Below, one piece after another: positions 38,901 to 49,340 of a stretch of 64,000 bases of DNA. Source of the stretch: Planococcus citri (taxonomy: Eukaryota > Arthropoda > Insecta > Hemiptera > Pseudococcidae); NCBI RefSeq assembly GCF_950023065.1, contig NC_088677.1:89553469-89617468 (forward strand). The letters are read 5' to 3'. Made by a program: the position numbers and the translations under genes. The stretch's first letter is position 1; each line of letters starts with the position of its first letter. Under the pieces are notes generated by a model. The model did not search any database. It was given only the letters and a program-made list of their open reading frames with translations, and was not told where the DNA came from.

Positions 38901-41900
38901 ATCGTGATTTTTTTTTTACATTAAACATTTTTTTGGTTACTTATTCCAGCTTTTTTGGCACTAAAGTTGGTTTTTTTGAAAAAAAAATTGAAGTACAATC
39001 TTTGTGATAGCAAATTGATAATTGATTATTATTGATTAATACTTACTGGTATGTTTGTTACAGATTTCATGTCTTTGGAGTTACGAAAAGGTTACCCAGT
39101 ATTGCTGGTTAATTACGGCACCGGTACGACCAAGGTGGAGCACTCGTATAAACAGATCGTCGACAATATGGTGCATAAAATCGAAATAATTCTCACTACC
39201 ACGGTACGTATTCGTAGTTGATTTTTTGCTTACATATGCACTTCGTTGCATATTAAGGGACATTGGTAGTAACGAATCACTCGCTCTCGTTTCAGAGTAT
39301 CGAATTGATCGTCGATGATTGCAAATTGCAAAAATGCATGGGTCTGTCGACGCCGGTCGGAACGAATAAATTTTTAAACGTGAATGGTCCTTTGCAATTG
39401 GGTGGAACTTACATGGACTTGACGCATATCTCGCTGCAGCGTAACTGGACTCATAAACCGTTCGCGTTGGGCTTCGAAGGATGCATACAGAATTTCACGT
39501 TCAACGATAAGCTATATAATTTGGGAATGCCGAGTTTATCCAAGAGTAGCGTAGACGTCGGATGTAATAATATCGTCGCCGAATCTATCACTTTCAAATT
39601 CGACTGGACCTTTTTGGCTGCTATATTAATTTGTTTAGTTATATTAACGAGTAAGTACCGGTGTTTTTGTGCGAATAGGTATGTTATATAAATGTGTGTC
39701 AGTGTATCTGGTTATGTTAACTAACGAATCGTTTTTTTTTTGTAGTTCTGTTGATGGCTGTGGCTGTGCATCGGAGGAAAGTCGAAGACATGTATAAGGA
39801 CACGGACGATATTCGAGAGAATATTATTAATTACGAAGACGAAGGTGGCGGCGAAGGTGATATGACCGGATACGATTTAACCGTCCTCAGGTTACAAGAT
39901 TACGATCCGATTGGCGATGATAAATATATGAATCGAATGTTACCTTCTACTGGTAAGTTATTTCAAATGCACTTTACACCTACCTTGTACGTTAGTTTGC
40001 TTCAATATTATTCAGAATTTTATAATAATGCGATTTCATTCGAAAATCAAAATTTATAACGAAGGTATGTAATTACACATTCGATGGTTCGAATCGTGAA
40101 ATTCTGGAACAAAGTACTCCTAAGTGAGTTTTTCGATTCAATTCTGAAATTTTTCTACTATCGTAGGCGATTGGTTTTATTTTATATTTTGGTTTGCTCT
40201 ACAGTTCACCAAACAAATCACAGAAATTTTTTGTTACCATTATAAATGCCTCCATAATGATATATGACGTTAACTTTTTCCATAAGAAATTTTGTTAAAA
40301 ATTACGGTAATTATAAAAAGGGCTAAAAAGTAAAAAAAAGTGGTAGCAGTCTGCCGCTACGTAAGAGCCAAATTTTTGTGCCAGAAACATTGAGGGCTCT
40401 TGAACTACTCGCACCCTCGCTTCGCTCCTGTGCTTCGCCTGCATCTAAACCCCCCTTAGGCTTCGCCCAACTCTCTCCTTCCGCTATTTCCTTCTTATGT
40501 TCGCGAGCTGCACCCCCCTCGGGCTTCGCCCAACTCTCTTCTTCCTTCTGCAAAAAGTATGGTAACAAACCTGTCTTGACCCTGAAACAGGTCAAATGTG
40601 GTTGGAAGGTTGAAACATGCAAAAGGCACTTCGGGCACACCCTCCCATTGTACTGTGAAAATTAAAAATTTGAACCCTCTAGGTCAATTTGGAGGTGCTG
40701 TAGGCTTTCCCAAATGTTGAAAAACACATTTGACCCGGGAAAGAGGTCAAATAGGGTTGGAAGGTTGAAACATGCAAAAGGCATTTCGGGTACACCCTCC
40801 CATTGTACTGTGAAAATTTGGACTCTCTAGGTTAATTTGGAGGGGCTACATGCTGTCTGAAGCATTGGAAAATGCGTAGAATAGCAAAAAAATCCACTTT
40901 TTTGACCCTGGAGAGAGGTCAAATAGGGTTGTAAGGTTGAAACCTGCAAAAAGCACTTCGGATACATCCTCCCAATGTACTGTGAAGATTTGGACCCTCT
41001 AGGTCAATTTGGAGGGGCTACAAGCTGTCTGAAAAATTTAAAAACGTGTAAAATAGCAAAAAAAATCTACTTTTTTGACCCTGGAGAGAGGTCAAACAGG
41101 GTTGGAAGGTTGAAACCTGTAATAATCACTCATGGGGCACCCTCTCATTGTATGCTGAATATTTGGACCTTCTAGATCAATTTTAGGGGTGAGGGGGTCA
41201 AAAACTGGGGTCAAATGTGGTTTTTCCCACCTTAATTGAGGTGGGGATGACCTAGGAAGCTGAAATTTAAATATGTTGATCACAATGGGAGTACCGACCA
41301 ATGGTATGATTTTGGACCCTTTTCATCTATTTGGGGTCATATTATGCCCCTCCAAAAAAATGAGCTTTCTGTAAAAATTGGGTTGAAAGGTTGAAACATG
41401 CAAAAGGCACTTCGGGTACATCCTCCAATTGTGCTGTGAGAATTTTGACCCTCTAGGTCAATTTGGAGGTGCTGTAGGCTGTCTGAAAAATTGAAAAACA
41501 TGTAAAATAGACCAAAAATTCAATTTTTGACCCTGGAGAGAGGTCAAATAGGGTTGGAAGGTTGAAACCTTCAATAAGTACTCATGGGGCACCCTCCCAT
41601 TGTATGCTGAAAATTTGGACCTTCTAGATCAATTTCAGGGATGAGGGGGGTCAAAAATTAGGGTCAAATGTGGTTTTTCTCACCTCAAATAGGGTGGGGA
41701 TGACCTAGGAAGCTGAAATTTGGATATGTTGATCACAATGGAGGTACTGACCAATGGTATGATTTTGGACCTTTTTTGTCCATTTGGAGCCATATTATGC
41801 CCCTCTAAAAAAATGACCTTTCTCTAATTTTCAACTTTGACCCTCCCCACTGCAGGGGTCAACTCTAGCTCCCAAAAGAACCACATTCCTCAAGTTTAAC

Positions 41901-44900
41901 CTTATTTGATCAATTAGAACAGGTTCCAGGTCATAAAATGTAAAAATCACGACGCTGAAAATTGAGCTCAAAACGTCGAAAACTGTCAAAATTTTTCACC
42001 CTCGACCTTTTTATCCAAAGTTGGGCCTTCCGCAGTAGCCATCATTTTTTACAAAAATTTGGCTAAAAATAATTAGAAATTGAGATTCAAAATTATGAGC
42101 AGGTAGATTGATAGGTTGTGCGCGCGCAGCTGGTATAGTAGTCATCAATTGAAAGCCAGGTGTGTTTACTTTCTTGCGCAACTGGTTGAGTGGGAGGGAC
42201 ACGCCCACCCACACACACGCTCATCACTCAGTTAGTTTTCGGTCGCGGTCGTGTACACACCTATTACTCCTGACGTCGTTTTTTTCTGTTTTTGCAGTTT
42301 CTAATTCAATTTTTGGTGCTCAAATTTGCTGGCGTTTTAGCAGTTGAATATAAATATTTTTTTCTTTGTATTTTCATTATTTTTATATTTTAAAGGATTG
42401 AAGTAATAACCGTACAAACTCTTTTCATGTTTTGTAAACTTTTTTTCTGATTACTGATTAGTGATTCGTTTGCCGCGTTTATTTGGTTGTTTTGTTTTTT
42501 ATTTGCTATAGACTCACCTACAATACCTACATATTAATAAATGTGCGATTCTTCTGATTTATAGGAATGGACGAAGTTCCAGACATTTGTGGATTTTTAG
42601 ATGGAAAGAAACACGCCGTTGATAATGATCCGGAAACTTTGCCATTTGACGATGTTAGACACTACGCTTATGAAGGAGATGGTAACACCACTGGCTCATT
42701 GTCGTCGTTAGCTTCGGGTAAGTGATAATTTTCATTTTCTTGTTTTTCTGCTACTTGATCATATCCAGCCTCCAGGCCCTTGCAAAGTCTGTAAATTTCA
42801 AATCACAAAATTTTCTTGTCAAAATTGTTCGTTTTCAAAGTTTTCATTTCGTTTTTGGGGCTTTGTGTTTTTCTACCATTTTGGTAGTAGTGTAATACTT
42901 AACTACCGCTGTTTTTTGCAGAAATCTTGTTAAAATGATGAGAAATAGTGTTCTGTCGAAGAATTTTTTCAAAATTTCGCGGACAAGTTGAAAAAAAATG
43001 GTAGTTAAGTTCTTATGAAATTCCGGACTTTTATAAGAACTTAACTACCAATTTTTTTCAACTTGTCCGCGTAATTTTGAAAAAATTCTTCGTCAGAACA
43101 CTATTTCCCATGATTGTGATGTGGATTTTGCAAAAAAAAAACGGTAGTTAAGTTTTAATGAAAGCGCAAACTTATTAAAACTTAACTACCACTGATAGCG
43201 CTATCACTTCGCCACTAACAGGCTTCGAGAGGGTAATATTATACGATGAATTGAAAGGTTTTTTAACTGAATGTTTCACCAAGGAGTGGATATATTAAAT
43301 GGGGGTCTGGGGGCGAAGCCCCCAGCAATATTTCTGTCCAATATATTATTGAATAAAAGTAAAATAGCTTTGTAATTGAAGGTGAAGCAAAGAGAATTGG
43401 TAAAACTGCAATTTTTAATTTTTTATCAATTCATTTTGCTTCAATTAGGTATGCTATTTTATTCAATATATTGGACAGAAATATTCCTGGGGGCTTCGCC
43501 CCCAGACCCCCATTTAATATATCCACTCCTTGGTGAAACATTCAGTTGAAAAGCAAAAAAAAATCTTATTAAAATAATATTGTTATAATTTATTTTCAAT
43601 AATAATTGAAAAAAGAATCAGCGTTGAAATTCGCATTTTGTAATATTTTTAAAAAAATTCACCAATTCCAGTAAACTTGCACAATGTACATGTAGATACA
43701 TCTCCCTTCAGAAAACAGGGTCTCAGAACCAGTAGTATTCGAGTTCTATTTTTATGAAAACTTGACTACTTACCGATTGTTTTTGCAAAAAACCAGAAAA
43801 ACCTTTCAATTCATCGTATAATATTACCCTCTCGAAGCCTGTTAGTGGCGAAGTGATAGCGCTATCAGTGGTAGTTAAGTTTTAATAAGTTTGCGCTTTC
43901 ATTAAAACTTAACTACCGTTTTTTTTTGCAAAATCCACATCACAATCATGGGAAATAGTGTTCTGACGAAGAATTTTTTCAAAATTACGCGGACAAGTTG
44001 AAAAAAATTGGTAGTTAAGTTCTTATAAAAGTCCGGAATTTCATAAGAACTTAACTACCATTTTTTTTCAACTTGTCCGCGAAATTTTGAAAAAATTCTT
44101 CGACAGAACACTATTTCTCATCATTTTAACAAGATTTCTGCAAAAAACAGCGGTAGTTAAGTATTACACTACTACCTTTATTTTCAGTTTCTTTTTTCAA
44201 AAAATTTTTGTTCCTACTGTTTTTTCACGATTTTGTTTTGAGTTATTTTTTTTCAATGTTTTTGGTTTTTGTTTAATATTTTGAATTTTTCAAGGTTTTT
44301 TGAATCGACTTGGTTTTTTTTTCTTGAAGTTTTCGGTTACTGTTTTTCTTAAATTTTGTACGATTTTGACTCAAGTCATCTACATTTTTGTGAATTTTTA
44401 TGTCCATTTTTTTCAGTTTGTTGTTTTCATTTTCAGTTTCTCTCTTCAAAAAATTTCTGTTTCAACTGCGTTTTTGAAAATTTTCATTTTTAGTCATTTT
44501 TTTCCTATATTTTGGCGTTTTGTTTTCACTCTTTCAAAATTTCTTCTTTTTTGTGAATTTTTCTGCCCATTTTTTCAAAAAACTCTGTTTCAACTGTTGA
44601 AAAAAAATTGTTTCTATTCATTGTTTTTTAAAAATATTTTGGCTTTTGGTTTTCATTCCTCAATTTTCTTTTTGATTTTTGGTTCTTTGAATATTTTGAT
44701 TCAACTTAGTTTTTTCTTGGAGCTGTCATTTACTTATTGTTTTTTTTTTTTTTTGGTCTGAAATTTTGTACAGTTTTGATACTGTAATCTAAGAGTACAT
44801 TTTTGTAAATTTTTGCCCATTTTTTTCAGTTTTTTGTTTTTTTGTGTTTATTTTTAGTTTCTTTTTTGAAAAATTTCTGTTTCACATTTTTTTTTAAAGT

Positions 44901-46520
44901 TTGTTTCTAGTCATTTTTTTTTTCTTTTTGGTTCATATTTTGGTGTTGTTTTCATTTCTCAAATTGTTTTTTCAACTTTCTCCTTTAAGCTTTCATTGAT
45001 GGTTTTTGTTCTGAAATTTTGTACAATTTTGATTCGGTCTTCTACGAGTACATTTTTGTGATTTTTTTTGCACGTCATTGTTTTCAGTTTTATTATTTTT
45101 TTTGTGTTCGTTTTCAGTTTCTTTATCAAAAAATTTCTGTGTGAACATTTTTTTAAAAAAAGTCGTTTCTAGTCATTTTTGTTTTTTTTTTAAATATTTC
45201 AACTTTTTGCCGACCTTTTTCTTGGGGTTTTTATTGACTGTTTTTTTTCTGAAATTTTGTACAATTTTGGTCTTATCATCTACATTTTTGTGAATTTTTT
45301 GTTTCTTTTATTTTAATTTTTTCATATTTTTGTGTTTCTCAAAATTTTTGTTTTTTGAATTCTTGAATTTTTCATTCTGCTCTTGTTTCAATTTTTTCCC
45401 CTAGTTGTAGTTTTTATTTTGGTTTTGAATTTGTGATTTTTGTCATCTTTCTTTTTCGTTTCGAGTTGTTTCATTTTTCTTATATGTACTTTGGTTTCGA
45501 AGTATTCTCAATTTTTCACGGCATTTTTTTGGATTTTTAGTAGTCTTTTTTGGATTTTGTGGTTCTTGTCTTGTTCCCATTTTGGGTTTCAGTTTCAATT
45601 TTGCTACAATTTCTCGTGATTTTTTAGAAATTTTTCGTTTTTCGAAAATTTCTTTCGAGTTTTTCCACAGTTTTTTGGTTTTTGTTTTTGTTTTCTGTTT
45701 TGGTCATGTGTTCTTTGTTTTTTGGATTCTCTCAATTTTTTGTTCTATATTTTTGTGAAAAAATGTTTGGTTTTTGTTATACGTTGTTTTATTTAGTTTT
45801 TTTGTTTTTGTTTTCTGTTTTGATCATGTTTTCTATATGTTTTTCGATTCTCAATTTTATTGTTCTACTCCTGTACTGAATTTTATGGTTTTTGTTCTAA
45901 TTAATATTTATTTTGGTTTATTTTAATTTGATTTTGTTATTTAAATTTTTTTTTCAATTTTCATTTTTCCAAAATTGCTTTTGATTTTCCCACGGTTGCT
46001 TGGTTTTTTAGTTTTGGTTTTTGTTCTAAGATTTTTTGGGGGGTTTCATTTTTATTGTGGTTGTTTAGTTTCTTTTTTATAGTTTTTAGATTTTTATTTC
46101 GTCTGGAATTTTTTTCCCGATTTTTCATGCTTACCTGCATTTTTTGGTTCTATTTTCGTTTTCAATATTAAAAAACTTTTCCACCATGTTTTTTTTAAAA
46201 AGTTTTTTGCTGGATTGTTTGTTCGTTGTTTTTGAAATTGTGGCCTTTTAATTTCAGTTCTGTGTGATTTTTTTTTTAATTTTTTTCCTACATTTTATTC
46301 TTGCCTAAATGCCCTAGATTATGTACAATAATGTGATGGACCTCTCATTTGAGTATTTTTCTCTCCCTCTGAAACAGGTACCGACGAAGGTGACTTGAAT
46401 TTCGACTATTTGTCGAATTTTGGACCTCGATTTAGAAAATTAGCTGACATGTACGGAGAAGACGCCAGCGACGAAGATAGCGATACATATCATAACACAG
46501 CGTCTGTGTCTTGGTGTTAA
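18390..46520 (+). CDS. shg: DE-cadherin (shotgun) orthologue, classical insect E-cadherin, 27 coding exons
   Basis: Calcium-dependent homophilic adhesion receptor of epithelial adherens junctions. Coding exons: 18390-18477, 19243-19370, 23935-24123, 24226-24342, 24456-24605, 27263-27454, 27605-27810, 27891-28065, 28157-28336, 30655-30826, 31059-31202, 31297-31412, 31491-31649, 31734-31859, 31958-32119, 32211-32367, 32451-32638, 35421-35600, 35722-35880, 35964-36173, 36274-36527, 36629-36825, 39064-39203, 39296-39650, 39746-39952, 42565-42717, 46378-46520. Every intron is GT-AG, every phase matches, and the sum is 4,647 nt (1,548 aa plus stop), close to the roughly 1,500 aa of fly DE-cadherin. 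Order: short N-terminal segment, seven EC repeats, NC domain, Cys-rich EGF-like region, one LamG, one TM, catenin-binding tail. Seven ECs and a single LamG fit DE-cadherin (type IVa) rather than N-cadherin, which has many more ECs and two LamG. Orthology is inferred from architecture and remembered family features, not from a search. Exon 1 is the least certain part. Confidence 0.93.
19740..20257. repeat. Dispersed minisatellite (TTTTTGCCAAAA-type) in shg intron 2
   Basis: Degenerate short units mixing TTTTTGCC, AAAAATT and GTCAAAA recur without a strict period. The same motif family continues after the palindrome at 21655-22620, so the palindrome may have inserted into it. No coding content. 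Confidence 0.6.
20258..21644. mobile_element. Foldback element in shg intron 2, about 1.39 kb
   Basis: The left end TGGGTCATTCCACGTCAATT (20258) is mirrored by the right end AATTGACGTGGAATGGCTCA (21644). The arms, about 600 bp each, stay complementary inward through the AGACCTTCCGAAGGGATGACC and ACCCCTATTTTTACG landmarks, with small mismatches and a short loop near 20950. Both arms lie inside the transcribed shg intron, so the pre-mRNA can fold into a long hairpin. No protein is encoded; target-site duplications were not clear. Confidence 0.82.
21655..22620. repeat. Dispersed minisatellite in shg intron 2 (continuation)
   Basis: Repeats built from TCTTGCTTTTTGCCAAAA-like units with AAAATTGCCAAAAA spacers, of the same family as 19740-20257. 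Units are about 25-45 bp and very degenerate. Confidence 0.6.
22621..23934. other. Remainder of shg intron 2, nothing recognised
   Basis: AT-rich intron sequence with poly-A tracts near 22830 and 23120 and poly-T tracts near 23400 and 23700. The last 15 bases before exon 3 are pyrimidine-rich and end in ACAG. No exon with cadherin-like coding was found here. Confidence 0.5.
25780..26995 (+). repeat. Minisatellite array in shg intron 5
   Basis: About 1.2 kb of degenerate units of roughly 30-37 bp, each containing CCAATTTTTGCCAAAATTGT followed by CAAAAAG or close variants (CATTTTTGGTAAAATTG). The open frames across it translate to repetitive Lys/Phe/Cys peptides and are not genes. The array at 33180-34830 is the same family in reverse-complement orientation within the same gene. 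Confidence 0.85.
28480..28800. repeat. Short minisatellite patch before the palindrome in shg intron 9
   Basis: Units of the TTTTTGCCAAAATTGT type occur from about 28490 to 28740, followed by a G run at 28793-28802. It abuts the foldback at 28841. Confidence 0.5.
28841..30566. mobile_element. Foldback element in shg intron 9, about 1.73 kb
   Basis: The left end TAGTCGAAGAGTCCACTTAA is mirrored by the right end TTAAGTGGGCTCCCCGACTA. Landmarks such as AAAATGGCGGCCATTTTG (near 28974) and AAAATGGCCGCCATTTTG (near 30411), and CACCTGTCAAAATTTCAAG with its mirror near 30295, show arms of about 800 bp with a few percent divergence. Internal GGAGGCTCCA-type direct repeats occur in both arms, themselves partly palindromic. 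It fills most of the intron between exons 9 and 10. No protein is encoded. Confidence 0.85.
33180..34830 (-). repeat. Minisatellite array in shg intron 17
   Basis: About 1.65 kb of degenerate units of about 30-40 bp, such as TTTTTGACAATTTTGGCAAA followed by AATGG. This is the reverse complement of the intron 5 array. Longer direct duplications exist inside it, for example 34310-34530 and 34530-34720 share nearly the same order of units. Reading frames here are artefacts of the repeats. Confidence 0.85.
34900..35420. repeat. AT-rich TTGATAATTAAT-type repeat next to shg exon 18
   Basis: Short runs of ATTGATAATTAATAATTG and AATTTGATAAAAATG variants recur up to the acceptor TTGTCGCAG. They look like simple-sequence slippage rather than an insertion. 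No coding content. Confidence 0.4.
35421..36527 (+). other. shg: shg exons 18-21: non-chordate cadherin (NC) domain and Cys-rich EGF-like region
   Basis: Residues about 884-1066 (exons 18-20) form the NC or primitive classic cadherin domain found only in non-chordate classic cadherins. Exon 20 contains SAHGSPYY, with Gly1047-Ser1048. Fly DE-cadherin is known to be processed at a Gly-Ser bond in this domain, leaving two non-covalently held fragments, so the same cleavage is inferred here. Exon 21 (residues about 1067-1150) is Cys-rich: VDEC, LCEAAC, then CDC and DC, as in the membrane-proximal Cys-rich EGF-like (CE) domain. Confidence 0.9.
36629..39595 (+). other. shg: shg exons 22-24: laminin-G domain
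   Basis: Residues about 1151-1360 read as one LamG fold split over exons 22, 23 and most of 24. Landmarks are GKGWALYPPF, a strand with SLIFYVGP, ELRKGYPVLLVNYG, and the closing GFEGCIQNFTFN with a following DVGC. A single LamG next to the membrane distinguishes this protein from N-cadherin. The intron between exons 22 and 23 (36826-39063) is long and T-rich. Confidence 0.9.
36900..39050. repeat. T-rich degenerate repeats filling shg intron 22
   Basis: From 36900 to about 37700 the pattern is AAAAAGTCTCGATTTTT-like units with TTTTTACCAAAAATT. From 37700 to 38960 it becomes T-rich with GAATTTT/TTTTTCGAATTTT units. ORFs in this span translate to Phe/Leu/Ser-rich low-complexity peptides. No exon of the cadherin lies within it, because phases 22 to 23 join directly. 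Confidence 0.6.
40400..42000. repeat. Tandem repeat of about 155-175 bp in shg intron 25
   Basis: A unit beginning GAGGTCAAATAGGGTTGGAA and containing CTCCCATTGTACTGTGAAAA and CCCTCTAGGTCAATTTGGAGG recurs near 40590, 40744, 40915, 41090 and 41535. A higher-order unit of about 445 bp joins 41090 to 41535 and carries an extra GGGGTCAAATGTGGTTTTTC segment. The region just before it (40390-40540) has two copies of a GGCTTCGCCCAACTCTC motif. No protein supported. Confidence 0.75.
42883..44176. mobile_element. Outer foldback element in shg intron 26, about 1.29 kb
   Basis: The left arm 42883-43262 starts GGTAGTAGTGTAATACTTAA and is mirrored by the right arm 43799-44176 ending in its reverse complement. 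Each arm itself contains smaller inverted repeats of GGTAGTTAAGTTCTTAT / ATAAGAACTTAACTACC, so every arm can form its own hairpins. The loop (43263-43798) holds another foldback with a different centre. No protein is encoded. Confidence 0.85.
43264..43552. mobile_element. Foldback nested in the loop of the intron 26 palindrome
   Basis: AACTGAATGTTTCACCAAGG on the left pairs with CCTTGGTGAAACATTCAGTT on the right, around a centre near 43408. That differs from the outer centre near 43530, so this is a separate insertion. Both arms contain GGGGGTCTGGGGGCGAAGCC or its complement, a short GC-rich hairpin of its own. Confidence 0.75.
44180..46370. repeat. T-rich tract of about 2.2 kb before shg exon 27
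   Basis: Strongly T-rich plus strand with repeated phrases such as TTTTCAGTTTCTTTTTTC and AAATTTTGTACAATTTTGA, about 200-300 bp apart at 44190-45300. The pyrimidine bias ends at the exon 27 acceptor GAAACAG. Long Phe-rich ORFs such as 44300-44761 arise from the bias and are not genes. Confidence 0.65.
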
Positions 46521-48520
46521 CGATAACCTAATTGTAAAGTTTTTTTTTTCTATTTTTATTTAGTCGTTATATTGGTTTATGCGTTTTTTTATTACTCTCT
46601 TCACCAGCTCAAGTTACCATCTTGATTTATCTAAACGTAAAATTTATATACAGAAGTGATTTTTTTTCTTCGGACGGGTTTTTTAAAATATTATTGTATT
46701 TCCGTATTTATTAATTTGATTTTTTTTTTCCTTTATGTGTAATAATTATGTACGTGATAACATCGATTTGTAAACGTAGGCTATTTTTACGATATTAGTT
46801 TTTTTTTTTTTTTACTTGTATTTGACACGTTGGAAGTGTAATCCGATATTCTCTACCGGGTATTGTACTATTATGATTTTGTTAACATTTTCTTTGTGTT
46901 CAGTTTTTATTTTTCTGTGTAGTTGTTAAGATTGTTATTGTGAAAATGGGTCTCGAGGAACTCTCGATGATGTTTTGCAGAATTTGCATTTCGTTTAAAC
47001 GCCATTTTTTTCTAGATTAAGTTGAGATTTTTTTTTTGTTACGTTGACGATACTCTGGCGATTCGCGGTAGAAATTCGGAAATGGTTTTTTTTCGAGTAC
47101 GATTTTTTCGTACTTGTATATCCGAATGCTCGTTATTCGGTCGCGTGTTTTCGTGAAAAATTTTAAATTTAGGTAACGAAGTGTGCCACGACTGAACTTT
47201 CGTTATATCATTTAATTTTTTCAATTTAACTGCGAATTAATCGCCGAAAATAAATTCGCTCTAGAGACCAGTTTTTTGCGACGTCGAAACAGGACCACTA
47301 TTCTTTAGACGGACGAATAGATATCGATAAAATTATCTGTGATCTCGAATTTTACTTCTCTCGGAGTAATTTTAAAACGTTTGTAATGGTCTTGTTTTGA
47401 TTTGATGCGAAATTTACATTATTATTGGTCTTCGTGGCGGATATTTTTTCCACGTTTTTGCGAGTTATTGTTACAAAAACGAAAATATAAATTGGGTAAT
47501 TTAAGCGTAATCAAAATAATGTTTTTTTGCGAGGATTTTGTTTTTTTTTCTATTTTCTCCTCGGTAGTCAATTATCCGATGGTTTAGTTGATACTCGTAT
47601 CATTTTTCTCGCAATAATATTTAACGTTGTATTAGTAGGTATATTTTACAATCATTTCCAAAATACTGCATTTATTATTATTATGTTTAATTAGGTCGGA
47701 TTTTATTGATTTTCTTTTTCTTGCGAGCTATTTTTTTTTTTTTTTTCAATTAATATGCTTGAACATTTTAATTTATAATCGGCCTCCGTTAATACTTAAT
47801 TGTTTTTGTTTTCTCAATTATTTTCTTACGTTAGCTCGCAGTTTTTAATTTAATAATTATTAATATTTCTGTGATACAAAATTAATGGACGTTAGTGATG
47901 CTGCTTATTTAAGCACTGCCAAATTTATATAAACGAACGATATTGAACAAAAGTATCGTTCGACTATTTTATTTTGTAGACGAGTAGTAAATTTTTAAAG
48001 AAAAAAGTAACACAAAATTGCCTCTTAGATCATTTCCTGTCATTTTTTTTTCTAACGCGCATTTGGACTAATTATCTCTTCGTATCAGGGGGCCAAACGT
48101 AATTAATTTTTTTGAGCGATCTCATTACGATTTATGTACCTTTAATTTTTTTTTCTTTCATTTAATTTTAAACATTCGAATAAATCCACCTGCGTACGTG
48201 TAAATATGATGTAGTTGTAGATATTTTACGATATTTTTTATTTGTACTGATCAAAATTTCCGTGTAGGAAAATTTTTTTTTAAAAACTCGTGTATAAGTT
48301 GCCATCTTTTTTTTTTTTTTGGTATTTGAGCGTAAAGTGTGAAAATAATGAAAAGCCTCGATTGGCTGTATTTCTTTTTTATTTTTATTTATTTATTTAA
48401 ATTAATTTTAAGATGCTTAAACCTAGTCAAAAAGTGTACACATTCCATCGTTATAGGTGTTAAAGTAACTGTTTATTATAAGTTACCCCCGAAATAAAAT
48501 TGTTTTAATTTATGTACTTA
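46521..48520 (+). other. shg: Probable shg 3' UTR, about 2 kb, U-rich
   Basis: After the stop codon there is about 2 kb of AT-rich single-copy sequence with no long reading frame and many poly-T runs. AATAAA hexamers occur at 48179-48184 and 48493-48498; the latter is followed by a T-rich stretch and is the best candidate for the cleavage signal. The 3' end is inferred only from these hexamers. Confidence 0.5.
48493..48498 (+). terminator. Candidate polyadenylation signal AATAAA for shg
   Basis: A canonical AATAAA hexamer lies about 1.97 kb after the shg stop and is followed by a TTGTTTTAATTT tract. An earlier one at 48179-48184 is an alternative. Transcript data would decide between them. 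Confidence 0.4.
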
Positions 48521-48719
48521 AAAATTTTTTAAACATAAAAATGGCAGCTTATCGTATTAAATTTTATTTATTTATGGTTAATCGACATTTTCGTTATACT
48601 ATTTCTCGATGTATGTATCATACGAATACTTTTTTATAATATTAAAACTTTTTACTTTTTCGTACAAATGTCGTGTTTTTTTTTAATTTTTTCAAAATAC
48701 TAGGCGATGACGTAATTAC

Positions 48720-49340
48720 AGAATGTGAAACATTGATCACGTTGTCAAGGTCAAGATCAGTTAATTGTTTGATGTACATATTTCGAGTTCAATCAGTCTT
48801 GGCCTCTTGAGATGTAGGCACGCTGCACGCATTATGGGCAAAACAGTGCATGGATAGATAAACGTCGAAAGAGTTGCATACTCGGTTTGCCGTAAATAAG
48901 CAATACGCGGTATTTACGGCAAACTGAGTATGCAATTCTATTAACATGGCCAGTTTTTTCAAAATTAAATCTTCCAACTTCATTATTTTTGATGAATCCG
49001 GATCAAAATAATACAGCGGTTTATGCAACATACATGCGAGCAGATTAGGTAAGTGGAATAAATTATTCGACGAATTATCCATCAATACTCATCGAAAAAA
49101 TAGGATTTTCTTCTCCGAAAACCACACGATGACGAATTCGGAAACTACGACATAGAAAACCCAACAATCGATGCGTCTAAGTATGCCTACATTGGTAAAA
49201 TTTCCAATTTTCCTCTCCTCATGCCTCATCACCAACTCCAGTCGAAAAATGGGTGCCAAATTCGGAATCTTCGATATCGAAAACCAAACAATCGATGTAT
49301 CATACACTAGTATCAAGTTTCAAGTATTTATCGATGAAGC
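48720..49340. other. Unassigned stretch with a hairpin and a diverged 124 bp tandem duplication
   Basis: It lies between the shg 3' end and the 400 bp satellite. It contains the 25 bp stem hairpin at 48874-48935 and two related segments starting near 49134 and 49258 (GAATTCGGAAACTACGACAT versus AAATTCGGAATCTTCGATAT) that encode similar peptides in different frames (FGNYDIENPTID, FGIFDIENQTID). A 98-codon minus frame (48789-49085) crosses the hairpin; no family was recognised. Confidence 0.4.

Larger units (their letters stand above)
39596..46520 (+). other. shg: shg exons 24-27: transmembrane helix and catenin-binding tail
   Basis: The TM helix is residues about 1369-1389, starting FLAAILICLVILT in exon 24, crossing the phase-1 junction to ILLMAVAV in exon 25, and ending in HRRK as stop-transfer. 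The p120-catenin-binding juxtamembrane motif DDIRENIINYEDEGGGEGD is at residues about 1402-1420. The beta-catenin (Armadillo) site covers exons 26-27 and includes FDYLSNFGPRF. The acidic-serine run SDEDSDTYHN precedes the end SVSWC and TAA at 46518-46520. Exons 25, 26 and 27 are separated by introns of 2.6 and 3.7 kb full of repeats. Confidence 0.95.

Noticed and set aside
44300..44761. 153-codon Phe-rich ORF
   Set aside because: Product of the T-rich intron tract; no domain, and it lies inside shg intron 26.
18390..46520. Alternative identity as N-cadherin (CadN)
   Set aside because: EC sequences are similar, but only seven ECs, one LamG and an ESDKK EC2-EC3 linker fit DE-cadherin better.
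48789..49085. 98-codon minus-strand ORF with several Cys
   Set aside because: Crosses the 25 bp hairpin, has no recognised domain and no paralogue; could be chance.
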